From an uncultured Oscillospiraceae bacterium (lineage in GTDB: Bacteria > Bacillota > Clostridia > Oscillospirales > Oscillospiraceae): a stretch of 64,000 bases of DNA. Each line of letters begins with the position of its first letter. Positions within the stretch are counted from its first letter, which is position 1. The translations under genes were made by a program, and so were the position numbers. The stretch covers positions 22,323-86,322 of the forward strand of contig CALXDP010000009.1 in assembly GCA_944387095.1 (NCBI GenBank). The letters are read 5' to 3'. Below are positions 36,853 through 46,136 of the stretch, piece by piece. Below the pieces are notes generated by a model, which made no database searches, was not told where the DNA came from, and saw nothing but the letters and a program-made list of their open reading frames with translations.

Positions 36853-37293
36853 TCAAAAGTACAGACCGTTATTTTCCAGCTCGTCAATCAGATCGCCCAG
36901 GATCTCCACGTTGTAGGGGGTGATAATGTACGTAGACAGGGCCACTTTCTTGATGGTGCCCTCGTTGGCATAGGCCACGCCGGACAAAAAGTCGATGAGG
37001 CGGCGGGCGATGTTTTTGTCTGTCTGCTCCAGGTTGAGCACCACCGTGCGCTTCTCCCGCAGATGATCGGCGATCTCCGAGGCGTTCTCAAACCGCTCGG
37101 GCTTGACCAGGACCACCTGCAGCTGGGTGGTGGTGTGGATGTTGACCACCTTGTTGTTGCGCCGGTCGTAGTCCCGGTCCCGCTCCCGGGCAGCTTCCCG
37201 GGTGTTCACGGGGGTGAAATCCTCCTCATAGGTATCATCTTCCTCGTCCTCATAGGGCCGGGCAAGGCGCTTGAGTTCATCCAAAAAACTCAT
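36853..37293 (-). CDS. sepF: Cell-division protein SepF
   Basis: This 146-residue protein begins MSFLDELKRLARPYEDEED, an N-terminal amphipathic membrane helix. The SepF core (about 60-145) contains VVLVKPERFENASEIADHL and RLIDFLSGVAYA. It links FtsZ to the membrane. It stands in the usual order yggS-sepF-divIVA. Confidence 0.94.
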   Translation of the reverse strand: MSFLDELKRLARPYEDEEDDTYEEDFTPVNTREAARERDRDYDRRNNKVVNIHTTTQLQVVLVKPERFENASEIADHLREKRTVVLNLEQTDKNIARRLIDFLSGVAYANEGTIKKVALSTYIITPYNVEILGDLIDELENNGLYF

Positions 37294-37296
37294 CAG

Positions 37297-38022
37297 TCAG
37301 GACTCCCTTCCTAAATTGGCGGGAACGGACGGACGGGGCCCAAACAGGGCGGTTCCAAGACGCACATGGGTGGCTCCGGCACACACAGCATCTTGATAGT
37401 CATCGCTCATTCCCATAGACAGGTATACTACATCTGCCCTATTATCTCCTATTTTCTGTCTTATGTCAACAGCTAACTGCGCTAAATTTGCGAAATAAGG
37501 CAGATTTTTACCAGGTCCGGTGGAGGGAGGGGGAATACACATCAGCCCCCGCAGGCGGACGTTGGCCAATCCGGCGGCCAATTCGGCTGCGGGAAGGGCC
37601 TGCTGGGGGGACAGGCCGGATTTGCTTTCCTCGCCCGCCAGATTGACCTCCAGCAGGATGTCCTGGACAAGATCCAGCTTTTCCGCCTGGCGCTGGATGG
37701 CCAGAAGCAGCTTTTCTGAAGAGACGGAGTGGATCAGCGCCACCCTGCCCACGATGTACTTCACCTTGTTGGTTTGCAGGTGGCCGATAAAATGGACCTG
37801 GGCGCCTTCATAAGCGCCGGCAGCCAGGTGGGCGGTGAACTCCTGCACCCGGTTTTCCCCGCACACGGTGATGCCGGCGGCAATGGCCCGACGGATGGTT
37901 TCGTCTGTCTGGGTCTTGGTGGCCGCCACCAGAGTAATCTCCTCCGGGGAGCGGCCGCAGGATTGAGCGGCCTGGGCGATATTGGCCCGCACCGTTTCCA
38001 GCCGCTGTGCCAGAGTGTCCAT
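37297..38022 (-). CDS. YggS/YlmE-family PLP homeostasis protein
   Basis: This 241-residue protein has the alanine-racemase-like N-terminal fold without the dimer domain. The PLP lysine lies in LVAATKTQ (about residue 36), and CGENRVQEF, HFIGHLQTNK and LSMGMSDDYQDA are hallmark motifs. It balances intracellular PLP. The ATG at 38022 overlaps the stop of the upstream gene; a GTG at 38025 is equally placed. Confidence 0.93.
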   Translation of the reverse strand: MDTLAQRLETVRANIAQAAQSCGRSPEEITLVAATKTQTDETIRRAIAAGITVCGENRVQEFTAHLAAGAYEGAQVHFIGHLQTNKVKYIVGRVALIHSVSSEKLLLAIQRQAEKLDLVQDILLEVNLAGEESKSGLSPQQALPAAELAAGLANVRLRGLMCIPPPSTGPGKNLPYFANLAQLAVDIRQKIGDNRADVVYLSMGMSDDYQDAVCAGATHVRLGTALFGPRPSVPANLGRES

Positions 38023-39287
38023 CACCGCACCACCTTCCCGTCATAGATATCGGAGGTATTCAGGATGACCTCGTCCCCGGCCCGCAGCCGGGTGGAGGAG
38101 TCGTCCACCGGCCGGAGCAGATAGAAGGTGTCCCCGGTGTAGACCACCTCCACCTCTTTTCGCTCAGCCTGACGGCCCACCACGGTATAGACGACATAGG
38201 TATTCTGCTGCTTAACGCTGCCGTCCTCCTGCTCCACATCCTCCGTCTCCACCCGCAGAGCCCGACGGGGCACGCGGATGCCCTCGACTGTGTCGGTGAC
38301 CACATCCACGGTCTGGATCCGCAGCAGGGTGGTGTCAGACAGGTGGGAGTGGGCGGAAAAAATGGCCAGCGTCTGCTCCTCGCCGGGAACGATCCGCTCC
38401 AGCGTCATATCCACATTGCCGTAAAAGTCGCTGGAGAAGGAAACGGTATAGGTGTTGCCCTGAGTCAACTGCAGCTGGTCTCCCCCGGGGAGCAGGGCGG
38501 CAAAGTACCAGGTGGAATTGGTGATGAGTTTGCCGATGGCGTTGGGCTCCGGGGCCGCGGGGGCCGCGGCGGTGTCCATCCACGCGGACAGCTGCTGGGC
38601 GGTGAGGGCGTCCAGCAGATCCGGGGTCAGGGATTCACAGCCGTCCACCTGCCCGGAAAAGATTCCGGACACAGGGGCATAGATGGTCTGGGCCACCTGA
38701 CTCAGGGATGTGTTGAGGGTGCTCAGCTGGGACTGCTTGTCCGCGATGAGCTGGGAGATATCCTGGGCCGCGCCGGTGTCCCCGTAGGCGTAATCCCGTT
38801 GGAACACCATGGTGCGCAGGTTGAGGGCGGAGTCCTCCAAGTCGGACAAGTCCCCGGAGGCGGCCAGCGCCCGCAGACTGACGATGGAGCTGACCACCTG
38901 TCCATCCAGCCGGGACACATCCACGGACTGGGTGCCGGTGGACAAAGCGTACTGGAGCTGCTCGATCTCCGCGCGCAGAGTCTGAATGGCCTGTTGGGTG
39001 CTCAGGGCGGAGGCGTCGGAATAGACCAAGGCGACCGCATCCCCCGCGGCGGTCTTTTCCCCTTCCGAGGGCACCAGCTCCACATAGCCGCCCGAGCCGG
39101 ACAGCACCCGTTCCTCTCGAACCAGAACGCCGGTGGCCTCCGCGCCCTGGTTGACGGAGTAGGTATACGCCGTAGTGGTGGCCAGCTCCTCCTGAAACCC
39201 CAGCAGGAGATACAGGGACAGATAGACCAGAACTCCGGCGCACAAAAGGCCAATCATGATTTTGGTGGCAAGGGTACTCTCTTTCAT
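38022..39287 (-). CDS. HlyD-like periplasmic-adaptor-type membrane protein
   Basis: This 421-residue protein has an N-terminal membrane anchor (about 9-29). A barrel-sandwich/lipoyl-like region (VELVPSEGEKTAAGDAVALVYS), a coiled coil (about 90-200), a second half-motif (IYAPVSGIFSG) and a beta-rich C-terminus follow. Single-gene HlyD-like proteins of this type are common next to sepF in Clostridia. No transporter partner is nearby, so a role in export is unproven and a division-linked role is possible. Confidence 0.78.
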   Translation of the reverse strand: MKESTLATKIMIGLLCAGVLVYLSLYLLLGFQEELATTTAYTYSVNQGAEATGVLVREERVLSGSGGYVELVPSEGEKTAAGDAVALVYSDASALSTQQAIQTLRAEIEQLQYALSTGTQSVDVSRLDGQVVSSIVSLRALAASGDLSDLEDSALNLRTMVFQRDYAYGDTGAAQDISQLIADKQSQLSTLNTSLSQVAQTIYAPVSGIFSGQVDGCESLTPDLLDALTAQQLSAWMDTAAAPAAPEPNAIGKLITNSTWYFAALLPGGDQLQLTQGNTYTVSFSSDFYGNVDMTLERIVPGEEQTLAIFSAHSHLSDTTLLRIQTVDVVTDTVEGIRVPRRALRVETEDVEQEDGSVKQQNTYVVYTVVGRQAERKEVEVVYTGDTFYLLRPVDDSSTRLRAGDEVILNTSDIYDGKVVR

Positions 39288-39342
39288 GGAATCAATCCTT
39301 CTGGTTGAGCGGGACCCCGGCGCGGCGGCTCACGGAAAAGCC

Positions 39343-39588
39343 TTAGGGCTGGTCCATGTTCACGGGATGTTCCGGGGCGATGGTGGAAATGGCGTGTTTG
39401 TAAATGACCTGCTGCTTTCCGTCGGACATCAGTACCACCACATAGGGGTCAAAAGCGGTGATGACGCCCCGCAGCTGATAACCGTTCATGAGAAACAGGG
39501 TGACCCGGGCGGCCTGGCGCCGGGCGCAGGTGAGAAAGGTGTCCTGGACATTGGGCTGACGGCCCACGGCAACGGCGGTGAAACTCAT
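39343..39588 (-). CDS. hfq: RNA chaperone Hfq
   Basis: This 81-residue protein has the Sm1 motif region (VTLFLMNGYQLRGVITAFDPYVVVL) and the Sm2 motif with YKHAISTI. It lies just downstream of miaA, as in most bacteria. AAGGAGTG precedes the ATG at 39588. Confidence 0.94.
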   Translation of the reverse strand: MSFTAVAVGRQPNVQDTFLTCARRQAARVTLFLMNGYQLRGVITAFDPYVVVLMSDGKQQVIYKHAISTIAPEHPVNMDQP

Positions 39589-39664
39589 AGATCTGCACTC
39601 CTTTTTCTTTGCCGGGGCAAACGGCCCGGCGGCTATCTGCCGGAAATTTTTTCCGGGAGTGCGG

Positions 39665-40609
39665 TTATTGTAAGCCAGAGTCCAGGATGAGTTCTGTCGA
39701 AAAAGCGAGGGCGGAGGAAAAATCCGGATCCGCCTCCCAGAGGAACCAATGGGCGTCCCTGTTGCGGCGAAACCAGGAGAGCTGCCGTTTGGCGTACTGC
39801 CGGGAGCGGAGCTTGACCTCCTGGGCGCCCTCTTCCACGTCTCGCCCCTCCCGGATGGCCCCGGCGATCTCCTTGTACCCGATGGCCTGCATGGCGGTAC
39901 ACTGCGGGGAGATTCCCGACGCCAGCAGCCTTCGCACCTCCCCCTCCAGCCCGCGCGCCATCATCTCGTCCACCCTCCGGTCGATGCGCGCCCACAGGGC
40001 GGGGCGCTCCCGGAAGTTCAGGGCGATGGTCAATGGCCTGTAGCGGCAGGGCAGGGACTGGGTGTCCCGGTTGTGCTGGGAGATGGTCCTGCCGGTGGCC
40101 AGGTAGACCTCCAGGGCCCGGATGATGCGCTTGGTGTCATTGGGGTGGAGCCGGGCGGCGGACTCGGGGTCCACCTGGGCCAGCTGGGCCAAAAGGGGGG
40201 CCGTCCCCTCCTGCTGGAAGCGCTGCTGGAGCTGGCGGCGCAGGCCATCCTGGCCGGGGAAGGGGGCAAACTGCCGGCCGGCGATCAGGTTGTCGATGTA
40301 CAGCCCCGTGCCCCCGGCGATGATCGGCAGCCTGCCCCGGGCCAGGAGACCGTCCACAATGGGGACGGCCTGTTCCACATAGCGGGCCACAGAATAGTTT
40401 TCTTCGGGATTGGCCACGTCGATCATGTGGTGGGGGACGCCCCCCATCTCCTCCGGCGTTGGCTTGGCGGTGCCGATGTCCATCCCCCGGTAGACCTGCA
40501 TGGAGTCGGCGGACACCACTTCGCCCTGGAAGCGCTGGGCCAGGGCAACGGCCAGGGCGGTCTTGCCCGAGGCGGTGGGCCCGCAGAGAACCAGAACATT
40601 CGGCTTCAT
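39665..40609 (-). CDS. miaA: tRNA dimethylallyltransferase
   Basis: This 314-residue P-loop enzyme prenylates A37 of tRNAs reading UNN codons. GPTASGKT is at residues 10-17. VSADSMQVYRGMDIGTAKP and the IIAGGTGLYIDNLI motif follow. The ATG at 40609 follows GGAGG and overlaps the stop of a short upstream frame (ATGA). A diverged copy of its first 11 codons lies 197 bp upstream, beyond a hairpin-rich insertion. Confidence 0.95.
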   Translation of the reverse strand: MKPNVLVLCGPTASGKTALAVALAQRFQGEVVSADSMQVYRGMDIGTAKPTPEEMGGVPHHMIDVANPEENYSVARYVEQAVPIVDGLLARGRLPIIAGGTGLYIDNLIAGRQFAPFPGQDGLRRQLQQRFQQEGTAPLLAQLAQVDPESAARLHPNDTKRIIRALEVYLATGRTISQHNRDTQSLPCRYRPLTIALNFRERPALWARIDRRVDEMMARGLEGEVRRLLASGISPQCTAMQAIGYKEIAGAIREGRDVEEGAQEVKLRSRQYAKRQLSWFRRNRDAHWFLWEADPDFSSALAFSTELILDSGLQ

Positions 40610-40806
40610 AGAGACCTCCAGCGGGCCCACGGCCGGGGCCCCACAGAGTGGGGGCGGCGCAGGTGCGCCGCACAAGGTTTTCCGGGAGGGAAACCTTGGC
40701 GCAAAGGCGAATTCATTTCGCCTGCGCAAGTCCAAAGGAAGGGGTCCCCGCGGCGCGCAGCGGCGTGGGGCGCGGGTCCGCAGATGACCAGAGCGTTGGG
40801 TCTCAT
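40606..40806 (-). pseudogene. Relict miaA start running through a hairpin element
   Basis: A 66-codon frame starts at an ATG overlapping the mnmA stop (ATGA, 40806-40803). It begins MRPNALVICGP, clearly related to the start of miaA (MKPNVLVLCGP). It then leaves homology in the hairpin element and stops at a TGA overlapping the true miaA ATG. It may be a displaced original miaA start kept as a translated linker. Confidence 0.6.
40639..40727. repeat. Four contiguous hairpins
   Basis: Hairpins at 40639-40653, 40654-40671, 40673-40698 and 40699-40727 abut with at most 1 nt between them. The stems are 6 to about 11 bp. The block fills most of the 197-bp insertion between mnmA and miaA and looks like a mobile or repeated palindromic element, although no second copy is seen in this window. 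Confidence 0.75.
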
Positions 40807-41825
40807 GTGATCCACCCGCTTCCCAGCACCAGGTCGTCCTGGTAGAAGACCGCCAGCTGCCCCGGTGTGGGGGCCCGGGCGGGCTGGTCCATGCGCAGCT
40901 CCACCCGATCCCCTTCCAGGGGGATCAGCCGCGCCTGTTGGGCGGCGCGGGAATGGCGTAGCCGGACGGACACCGCGCGCTCCCCGTCCAGGGGGACGTC
41001 CCCCAGCCAGTTGAGCGCCTGACAGCGGACCGTGCCGGCAGTCAAGCCCTCCCCGTGGGAGAGCACCACCTCGTTACGCTCCGGCCGGATAGCGGTGACA
41101 AACAGCCGCCCAGAGGAAGAGATGCCCAGTCCCCGGCGCTGGCCGATGGTATAGTGGTGGTAGCCCTTGTGGGTACCCAGCACGTTGCCCTCCCGGTCCA
41201 CAAAGTTGCCAGGGGGGGGCGTGCCGCCCCGCCGGTCCAGCCAGGCGGCGTAGTCCTGGTCGGGGATAAAGCAGATCTCCATGGAGTCCGGCTTCCGGGC
41301 GCAGGGCAGCCCCGCCTCTCCCGCCTCCCGGCGGATATCCGCCTTCGGAGTGTCCCCCAGGGGGAAGAGCGTCCGTTCCAGGGTGTCCCGGGCCAGCCGG
41401 GCCAGCATGTAGGACTGGTCGTTGGAGGCCGGGCCCCGCAGGAGCACCGCCCTCCCGTCCCGGCCCCGGCCCACCCGGGCATAGTGGCCGGTGGCCGCGT
41501 ACCGGGCGCCCACCCGGTCGGCCAGGCGCAGCAGGGCGGGAAACTTTACCGTGGGATTGCACTGGGCGCAGGGGATGGGGGTGCGCCCGGCCAGATACCC
41601 CTCGTAAAAGGGGCGGCAGACGTGGCGCTCCAGCTCATCCGCCACCCGTGCCACATGGAACTCCAGACCCAGCCGCCGGGCGTTGTCCGCCGCGGCCTCC
41701 TCCCCGCCCAGCCCCACGTCCAGGTAGAGGGCAACCACCTCATAGCCGGCGCGGAGCAGGCGCAGGGCGGCCACTGCGGAGTCCACCCCCCCGGACAGGC
41801 CCAGCACCACCTTTTCTCCCGCCAT
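40803..41825 (-). CDS. mnmA: tRNA-specific 2-thiouridylase MnmA
   Basis: This 340-residue PP-loop enzyme makes 2-thiouridine at position 34 of tRNA. GLSGGVDS at residues 9-16 is the ATP-binding motif. PCAQCNPTVKF carries the first catalytic Cys and DSMEICFI the second. NDQSYMLARL and GYHHYTIGQRRGLGI are also present. The ATG at 41825 follows GGGAGGTGATG. It is the first gene of a minus-strand operon with miaA and hfq. Confidence 0.95.
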   Translation of the reverse strand: MAGEKVVLGLSGGVDSAVAALRLLRAGYEVVALYLDVGLGGEEAAADNARRLGLEFHVARVADELERHVCRPFYEGYLAGRTPIPCAQCNPTVKFPALLRLADRVGARYAATGHYARVGRGRDGRAVLLRGPASNDQSYMLARLARDTLERTLFPLGDTPKADIRREAGEAGLPCARKPDSMEICFIPDQDYAAWLDRRGGTPPPGNFVDREGNVLGTHKGYHHYTIGQRRGLGISSSGRLFVTAIRPERNEVVLSHGEGLTAGTVRCQALNWLGDVPLDGERAVSVRLRHSRAAQQARLIPLEGDRVELRMDQPARAPTPGQLAVFYQDDLVLGSGWIT

Positions 41826-41871
41826 GCCATCACCTCCCTGGACTGCGCGGACACAGAAATTTTGCCTACTT

Positions 41872-41900
41872 AACATAACACAAAACCGGGGAAAAGGCAA
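41872..41900 (-). promoter_or_regulatory. Promoter of the mnmA operon
   Basis: On the minus strand TTGCCT (41900-41895), a 17-nt spacer and TATGTT (41877-41872) lie about 47 bp before the mnmA start. Confidence 0.6.
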
Positions 41901-41974
41901 GAGCGGAAGGGGATGATGTTAGGTACCCCGGCATGGAGGCTTATGGCGGCGAGCGGCTTTCGGGGGATGACGCA

Positions 41975-42012
41975 AAAAAGCGCAACCGGGGTTCAGACCG
42001 ATTGCGCTTTTT
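41975..42012. terminator. Terminator after the anti-sigma gene
   Basis: An 11-bp stem (41975-41985 with 42002-42012) with A-run and T-run ends can work in both directions. It lies downstream of the minus-strand ECF unit. Confidence 0.75.
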
Positions 42013-42030
42013 GCTTTTCCAGTCTCAGGT

Positions 42031-42843
42031 TCAAAACGAGTCGGCCCATTGGCGCAGGATTGCCTCCGCCTGGGGGGAATCCCCGTCCTGATAAGCGATG
42101 TGGAGGTTATATAAAACGCCGCCGTACACAAGATATCCATCCAGACCCAGATAGCTGCTGTCCAAAGCAGAGGAGGCGATCACCTGGCACGGCAGGTTGC
42201 CGCTGGTCGTGTAGAAGGACTCCTCAAACTCCACATCTTTCGCAACACGCACGCCGAAGGTGATCTCTTCTGCATAATTCTCCGTATAAATGGAGGAGAA
42301 GAGGGATACGCGAATGCCGTTGAGCACATAGTCCGTTTCAAGAATGCACTGCAAGATCTGGCCATGGGCAGTTCCGTATACGTTCAGGGTTGTCTGCTGT
42401 TCCTCCTGTGCCCACTCCGCCGGAGTGGACAGGTCCAGGCCGATGAACTGGCAGGCATCCTCGTGAGATGCGAAATCCGTTTGCCAATGGCCCGGGTACC
42501 AGCTTTGATGGGGCTGAGCGGTCTCGAACTGCTGTTGTATCGCAGAGCCCACCGCGAGAAGCTCGTCCGACAGGTCCTGGGTGGGAACTCTCTCGATGGC
42601 GACGCTTAAATCGTAACCTGACTCTGTGCGGGAGGTGAAAAGGTCGGTCAGACGCGTGCCGAAGACACCAGCGGCTGCCGCCACGCACCCGATCAGGAGC
42701 AGGGCCAACATTGCCGCGGTCAGCGCGGTGGGGAGACGGCGGGTCCGGCGAAAGGGGCGGTCTGTTCTGTGGTAGGAGACCGCTTCTTCAAGATACGAAT
42801 GGTCAATCTCACCCAATGCCTCAGAAAATTTTTGCGTGTTCAC
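42031..42843 (-). CDS. Putative membrane anti-sigma factor
   Basis: This 270-residue protein has a cytoplasmic N-terminus of about 38 residues, one membrane segment (about 40-60) and a 210-residue outer domain without a recognised family. It overlaps the ECF sigma gene by 4 nt, the usual arrangement for a sigma/anti-sigma pair. The anti-sigma role is inferred from this context and topology. Confidence 0.72.
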   Translation of the reverse strand: MNTQKFSEALGEIDHSYLEEAVSYHRTDRPFRRTRRLPTALTAAMLALLLIGCVAAAAGVFGTRLTDLFTSRTESGYDLSVAIERVPTQDLSDELLAVGSAIQQQFETAQPHQSWYPGHWQTDFASHEDACQFIGLDLSTPAEWAQEEQQTTLNVYGTAHGQILQCILETDYVLNGIRVSLFSSIYTENYAEEITFGVRVAKDVEFEESFYTTSGNLPCQVIASSALDSSYLGLDGYLVYGGVLYNLHIAYQDGDSPQAEAILRQWADSF

Positions 42844-43400
42844 ACGAACACCTCCTGTTCCATCAGATATTGTCTCAGCTTTTCCCGCAGCCGGCTCAGC
42901 CGGACGGACACGGCCTTTTCCCGCAGCCCCACCTGACGGGCGATGTCCTTGTAGCTGTCGGCAAACCAGTAGCGGCGCAGGAAGATCACCCGGTTTTCCC
43001 GGCTCAGCGTGTCTAAAAACCCCTCCACAATGCGGGCCAATTCCCTGGCCTCCAGTTCACGCTCCACCGTGCCGGGGGCGGGCAGGCAGCCCTCCAGCTC
43101 CCCCATGGCCACGTCGTAGGCGCTGTTGCGCTTGGCCGCGGTGTTCCGGTCATAGGCTTTCAAGGCCAGGTTGCGGACGATCCGGCACACATAGGCGGAG
43201 AGAACCTGGGGGCGCTGGGGCGGGATGGTGTTCCACACCCCCAGGTAGGCGTCGTTGACGCACTCCTCCACGTCCCGCCGGTCGTTCAGGATGCGAAAGG
43301 CCAGGGAGTGAAGCAGCTTGCCGTATTTTTGGTCCAGCTCCCGTATACCCTGCTGGTCGCGCTCGAAAAACAGGTCTATAATTTTTTCGTCGTCAATCAT
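42840..43400 (-). CDS. ECF-type RNA polymerase sigma factor
   Basis: This 186-residue protein has sigma region 2 (about 20-85, with LRILNDRRDVEECVNDAYLGVWN-like sequence). Region 4 (about 130-180) has the helix-turn-helix KDIARQVGLREKAVSVRLSRLREKLRQ. It directs stress or envelope genes whose identity is unknown. The promoter at 43451-43479 is sigma-A-like. Confidence 0.9.
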   Translation of the reverse strand: MIDDEKIIDLFFERDQQGIRELDQKYGKLLHSLAFRILNDRRDVEECVNDAYLGVWNTIPPQRPQVLSAYVCRIVRNLALKAYDRNTAAKRNSAYDVAMGELEGCLPAPGTVERELEARELARIVEGFLDTLSRENRVIFLRRYWFADSYKDIARQVGLREKAVSVRLSRLREKLRQYLMEQEVFV

Positions 43401-43450
43401 CCCACCGCCTCCTCTCCGACTTCACTGATATACTACGGTTTTAGCGGCGA

Positions 43451-43479
43451 ATACTACATCAAATCCAACAACTTTTCAA
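43451..43479 (-). promoter_or_regulatory. Promoter of the ECF sigma gene
   Basis: On the minus strand TTGAAA (43479-43474), a 17-nt spacer and TAGTAT (43456-43451). A second GTAGTAT lies 23 nt further downstream, a direct repeat of unknown meaning. Confidence 0.55.
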
Positions 43480-43577
43480 AAATTATACCACACCTCGCGT
43501 GAGACTGCCCGCGGCAGCTTTCGCCGCTTTGCTGGCGGCCCGGCGGCTGTATGCGGAGGACGGCTGTGGAAATAAAA

Positions 43578-43606
43578 TTGCCAAACAGCCGGAGGCGTGG
43601 TATAAT
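43578..43606 (+). promoter_or_regulatory. Promoter of aroK
   Basis: TTGCCA (43578-43583), a 17-nt spacer and TATAAT (43601-43606). The start point would be near 43613, so an ATG at 43620 would be almost leaderless. Confidence 0.7.
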
Positions 43607-43688
43607 ATTCTGTCATCTTATGGGCGCCTTTCCCAAAAACCGTCCCCTGGGGGACAGGAAGGCGGCCCGTGTATCGGGTGTGGAAATT

Positions 43689-44207
43689 GTGGACAACATC
43701 ATCTTAATCGGAATGCCCGGCTCGGGCAAGAGCAGCGTGGGCGTGGTGCTGGCCAAGGCCCTGGGCTGCGGCTTTGTGGACGTGGATCTGGTCATCCAGG
43801 AGCGGGAGGGGGCCCTGCTCCAGGACCTCCTGGACCGGCGGGGGATGGAGGCATTCCTGGACGCGGAGAGCCGAGCCATCCAGGCCCTGTCCTGCCGCTG
43901 CACCGTCATCGCCCCGGGGGGCAGCTGCGTGTGCCGGGAGGCGGCCATGGCCCATCTGCGGGGGCTGGGCACCGTGGTCTACCTGGACCTCTCCCTAAAG
44001 GAAGTGGAGGGGCGCATCCACAATCTGGCCACCCGGGGCATCGCCATGGCGCCGGGCCAGACCATCGCCGACGTCTACCGATACCGGGAACCGCTGTACC
44101 GGCGGTACGCCCATCTCACCGTACACGCCGACGGCCAGAGCCTGGCGGAGACGGTAGAGGCAGTGAAACAGGCTCTGGCGGCGCGGGAGCGCGCCGATCA
44201 CTTATAA
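43689..44207 (+). CDS. aroK: Shikimate kinase
   Basis: This 172-residue kinase phosphorylates shikimate at the 3-hydroxyl in chorismate synthesis. Walker A is GMPGSGKSS (residues 8-16). The DVDLVIQERE and APGGSCV motifs correspond to the shikimate-binding DxD and GGG regions; the second is GGS here rather than GGG. The GTG at 43689 gives the standard N-terminus (V/M)DNIILIG. GTG 43680 and ATG 43620 are alternatives. Confidence 0.83.
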   Translation: MDNIILIGMPGSGKSSVGVVLAKALGCGFVDVDLVIQEREGALLQDLLDRRGMEAFLDAESRAIQALSCRCTVIAPGGSCVCREAAMAHLRGLGTVVYLDLSLKEVEGRIHNLATRGIAMAPGQTIADVYRYREPLYRRYAHLTVHADGQSLAETVEAVKQALAARERADHL

Positions 44208-44228
44208 AAAGAAGGACGTAATCAATTC

Positions 44229-46136
44229 ATGAACTTTCGTGAACTGGGTCTCATCGACCCCATTGTAAAGGCCCTGGAAGAGCAGGGCTACACCAATCCC
44301 ACCCCCATCCAACAGGGGGCCATCCCCCCCGCCCTGGCAGGGCGGGATGTGCTGGGCTGCGCCCAGACGGGCACGGGCAAGACCTGCGCCTTTGCCACCC
44401 CCATTCTCCAGCGCCTCAACGGCAGGATTCCCCGCCCCCGGGTGATCCGCGCCCTGATTCTGACTCCCACCCGGGAGCTGGCCATCCAGATCCAGGACAG
44501 CTTTGAGGCCTACGGCAAGAATCTGCCCCTGCGCTGCGCCGTCATCTTCGGCGGCGTGGGCCAACAGCCCCAGGTGGACAAGATCCGGAAGGGGCTGGAC
44601 ATCCTGGTGGCCACCCCTGGCCGGCTGCTGGACCTCCACGGGCAGGGCCTGCTGGATTTAAGCCATATGGAGATTTTTGTGCTGGACGAGGCGGACCGGA
44701 TGTTGGACATGGGCTTCATCCACGACGTGCGCCGGGTGATCAAGCTGCTGCCCCAGAAGAAGCAGACCCTGTTCTTCTCCGCCACCATGCCCCCGGAGGT
44801 CATGGACCTGGTGAACAGCCTGCTCCACGACTATGCCAGGGTGGAGGTGGACCCAGTGTCCTCCCCGGTGGAGGTCATCCGCCAGTCCCTCTACTATGTG
44901 GACAAGGCCAACAAGACCAAGCTGCTGGCCCATCTGCTGGAGGAGAAGAACATCTCCTCCGCCCTGGTGTTCTCCCGCACCAAGCACGGGGCCAACCGCA
45001 TCGCCCAAGACCTGAACAAGCGGGGTGTCTCCGCCGCCGCCATCCACGGCAACAAGAGCCAGACCGCCCGGGTCCAGGCCCTGAGCGACTTCAAGGCAGG
45101 CCGGGTGCGGGTGCTGGTGGCTACCGACATCGCCGCCCGGGGCATCGACATCGAGGAGCTGCCCTGCGTGTTCAACTACAACCTGCCCGATGTGCCCGAG
45201 ACCTATGTCCACCGCATCGGCCGCACCGGCCGGGCGGGGCATGAGGGCGTCGCCATCTCTTTCTGCCAGTTCGATGAGCAGGAAGAGCTGAAGGGCATCG
45301 AGAAGCTGTTGGGTAGGAAGATTCCCGTGGTGGCCGACCACCCCTGGCCTATGGCCAACTTCGACCCACCCCAGAAGGACAAGCACGGCCACCCGGTAAA
45401 CGCCGAGGACGCGGAGGCCCGGGCCGCCGCCAAGGAGCGCCGCCGTGCCCGGGATGCGGAGAACAAAGCCCGCGCCCAGGCGAAAAAGGAGGCGGCCCAA
45501 GGCTCCGGGCCCGCGGTTGCCGCACCCGTTTTGGAGGCGCAGGGGACCCTGGCTCCGGAGAGACAGAAGCGCCGGCGGAGAAAATCCGGCAGCGGCGGGC
45601 AGACCGGAGAGGCGGCGGTTTCCCATGCGCCTGAGCCGGATCCCATTTTTGAGCGGGAGCGCCTGGCCCATGGGGTGCGCCAGGGCAAGCTGGAGGACAC
45701 CCTGCCCGCCGACCCGTCCATGCCCGCCTCCGATTTCTACAAGCCGAACCCCCTGGACTCCGACGTGATCATGGATGCCACCGCCCGGATGCTGGCCTCC
45801 CGGCGGTCCGCGCTGCACACTGCCGGAAAGCGGCGGGAGCTGGAGAAACCGCGCAGACAGTCCGGGCAGGCGCCCCGGCAGGAGGAGCCAAAGCGGGATC
45901 AGCCGGCCAAACAGAAGAAAAAAACCAAGCGGTCCAAGGCGGGAAAGTCCGGGCAGGACAGCGGGGCGGCTGCCGCCCAGTCCGTGTTGCCCCCCTCCCT
46001 GTCCGGCAAGAAGAAGCGCCGGCGGGACGACCGGCCCCGACCGATTGAGGCCCCGCTGCGTTCCAACCGGCAGAAGGACTCCACGGAGCACAAAAGCCTG
46101 ATGCGGCCTTACTATATCAGCCATGACGAGGACTGA
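44229..46136 (+). CDS. DEAD-box RNA helicase
   Basis: This 635-residue helicase shows [23 protein letters not shown] and [10 protein letters not shown] in order over the first 370 residues. A long basic, Pro/Ala-rich tail (about 390-635) resembles RhlE-type extensions. It probably unwinds RNA in ribosome assembly or decay. It lies 21 bp after aroK and its end overlaps the next gene by 14 nt. Confidence 0.93.
   Translation: MNFRELGLIDPIVKALEEQGYTNPTPIQQGAIPPALAGRDVLGCAQTGTGKTCAFATPILQRLNGRIPRPRVIRALILTPTRELAIQIQDSFEAYGKNLPLRCAVIFGGVGQQPQVDKIRKGLDILVATPGRLLDLHGQGLLDLSHMEIFVLDEADRMLDMGFIHDVRRVIKLLPQKKQTLFFSATMPPEVMDLVNSLLHDYARVEVDPVSSPVEVIRQSLYYVDKANKTKLLAHLLEEKNISSALVFSRTKHGANRIAQDLNKRGVSAAAIHGNKSQTARVQALSDFKAGRVRVLVATDIAARGIDIEELPCVFNYNLPDVPETYVHRIGRTGRAGHEGVAISFCQFDEQEELKGIEKLLGRKIPVVADHPWPMANFDPPQKDKHGHPVNAEDAEARAAAKERRRARDAENKARAQAKKEAAQGSGPAVAAPVLEAQGTLAPERQKRRRRKSGSGGQTGEAAVSHAPEPDPIFERERLAHGVRQGKLEDTLPADPSMPASDFYKPNPLDSDVIMDATARMLASRRSALHTAGKRRELEKPRRQSGQAPRQEEPKRDQPAKQKKKTKRSKAGKSGQDSGAAAAQSVLPPSLSGKKKRRRDDRPRPIEAPLRSNRQKDSTEHKSLMRPYYISHDED

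Noticed and set aside
43499-44221. A 240-codon frame overlapping aroK in another frame
   Set aside because: Gly/Pro/Arg-rich shadow frame; aroK with its P-loop is the real gene.
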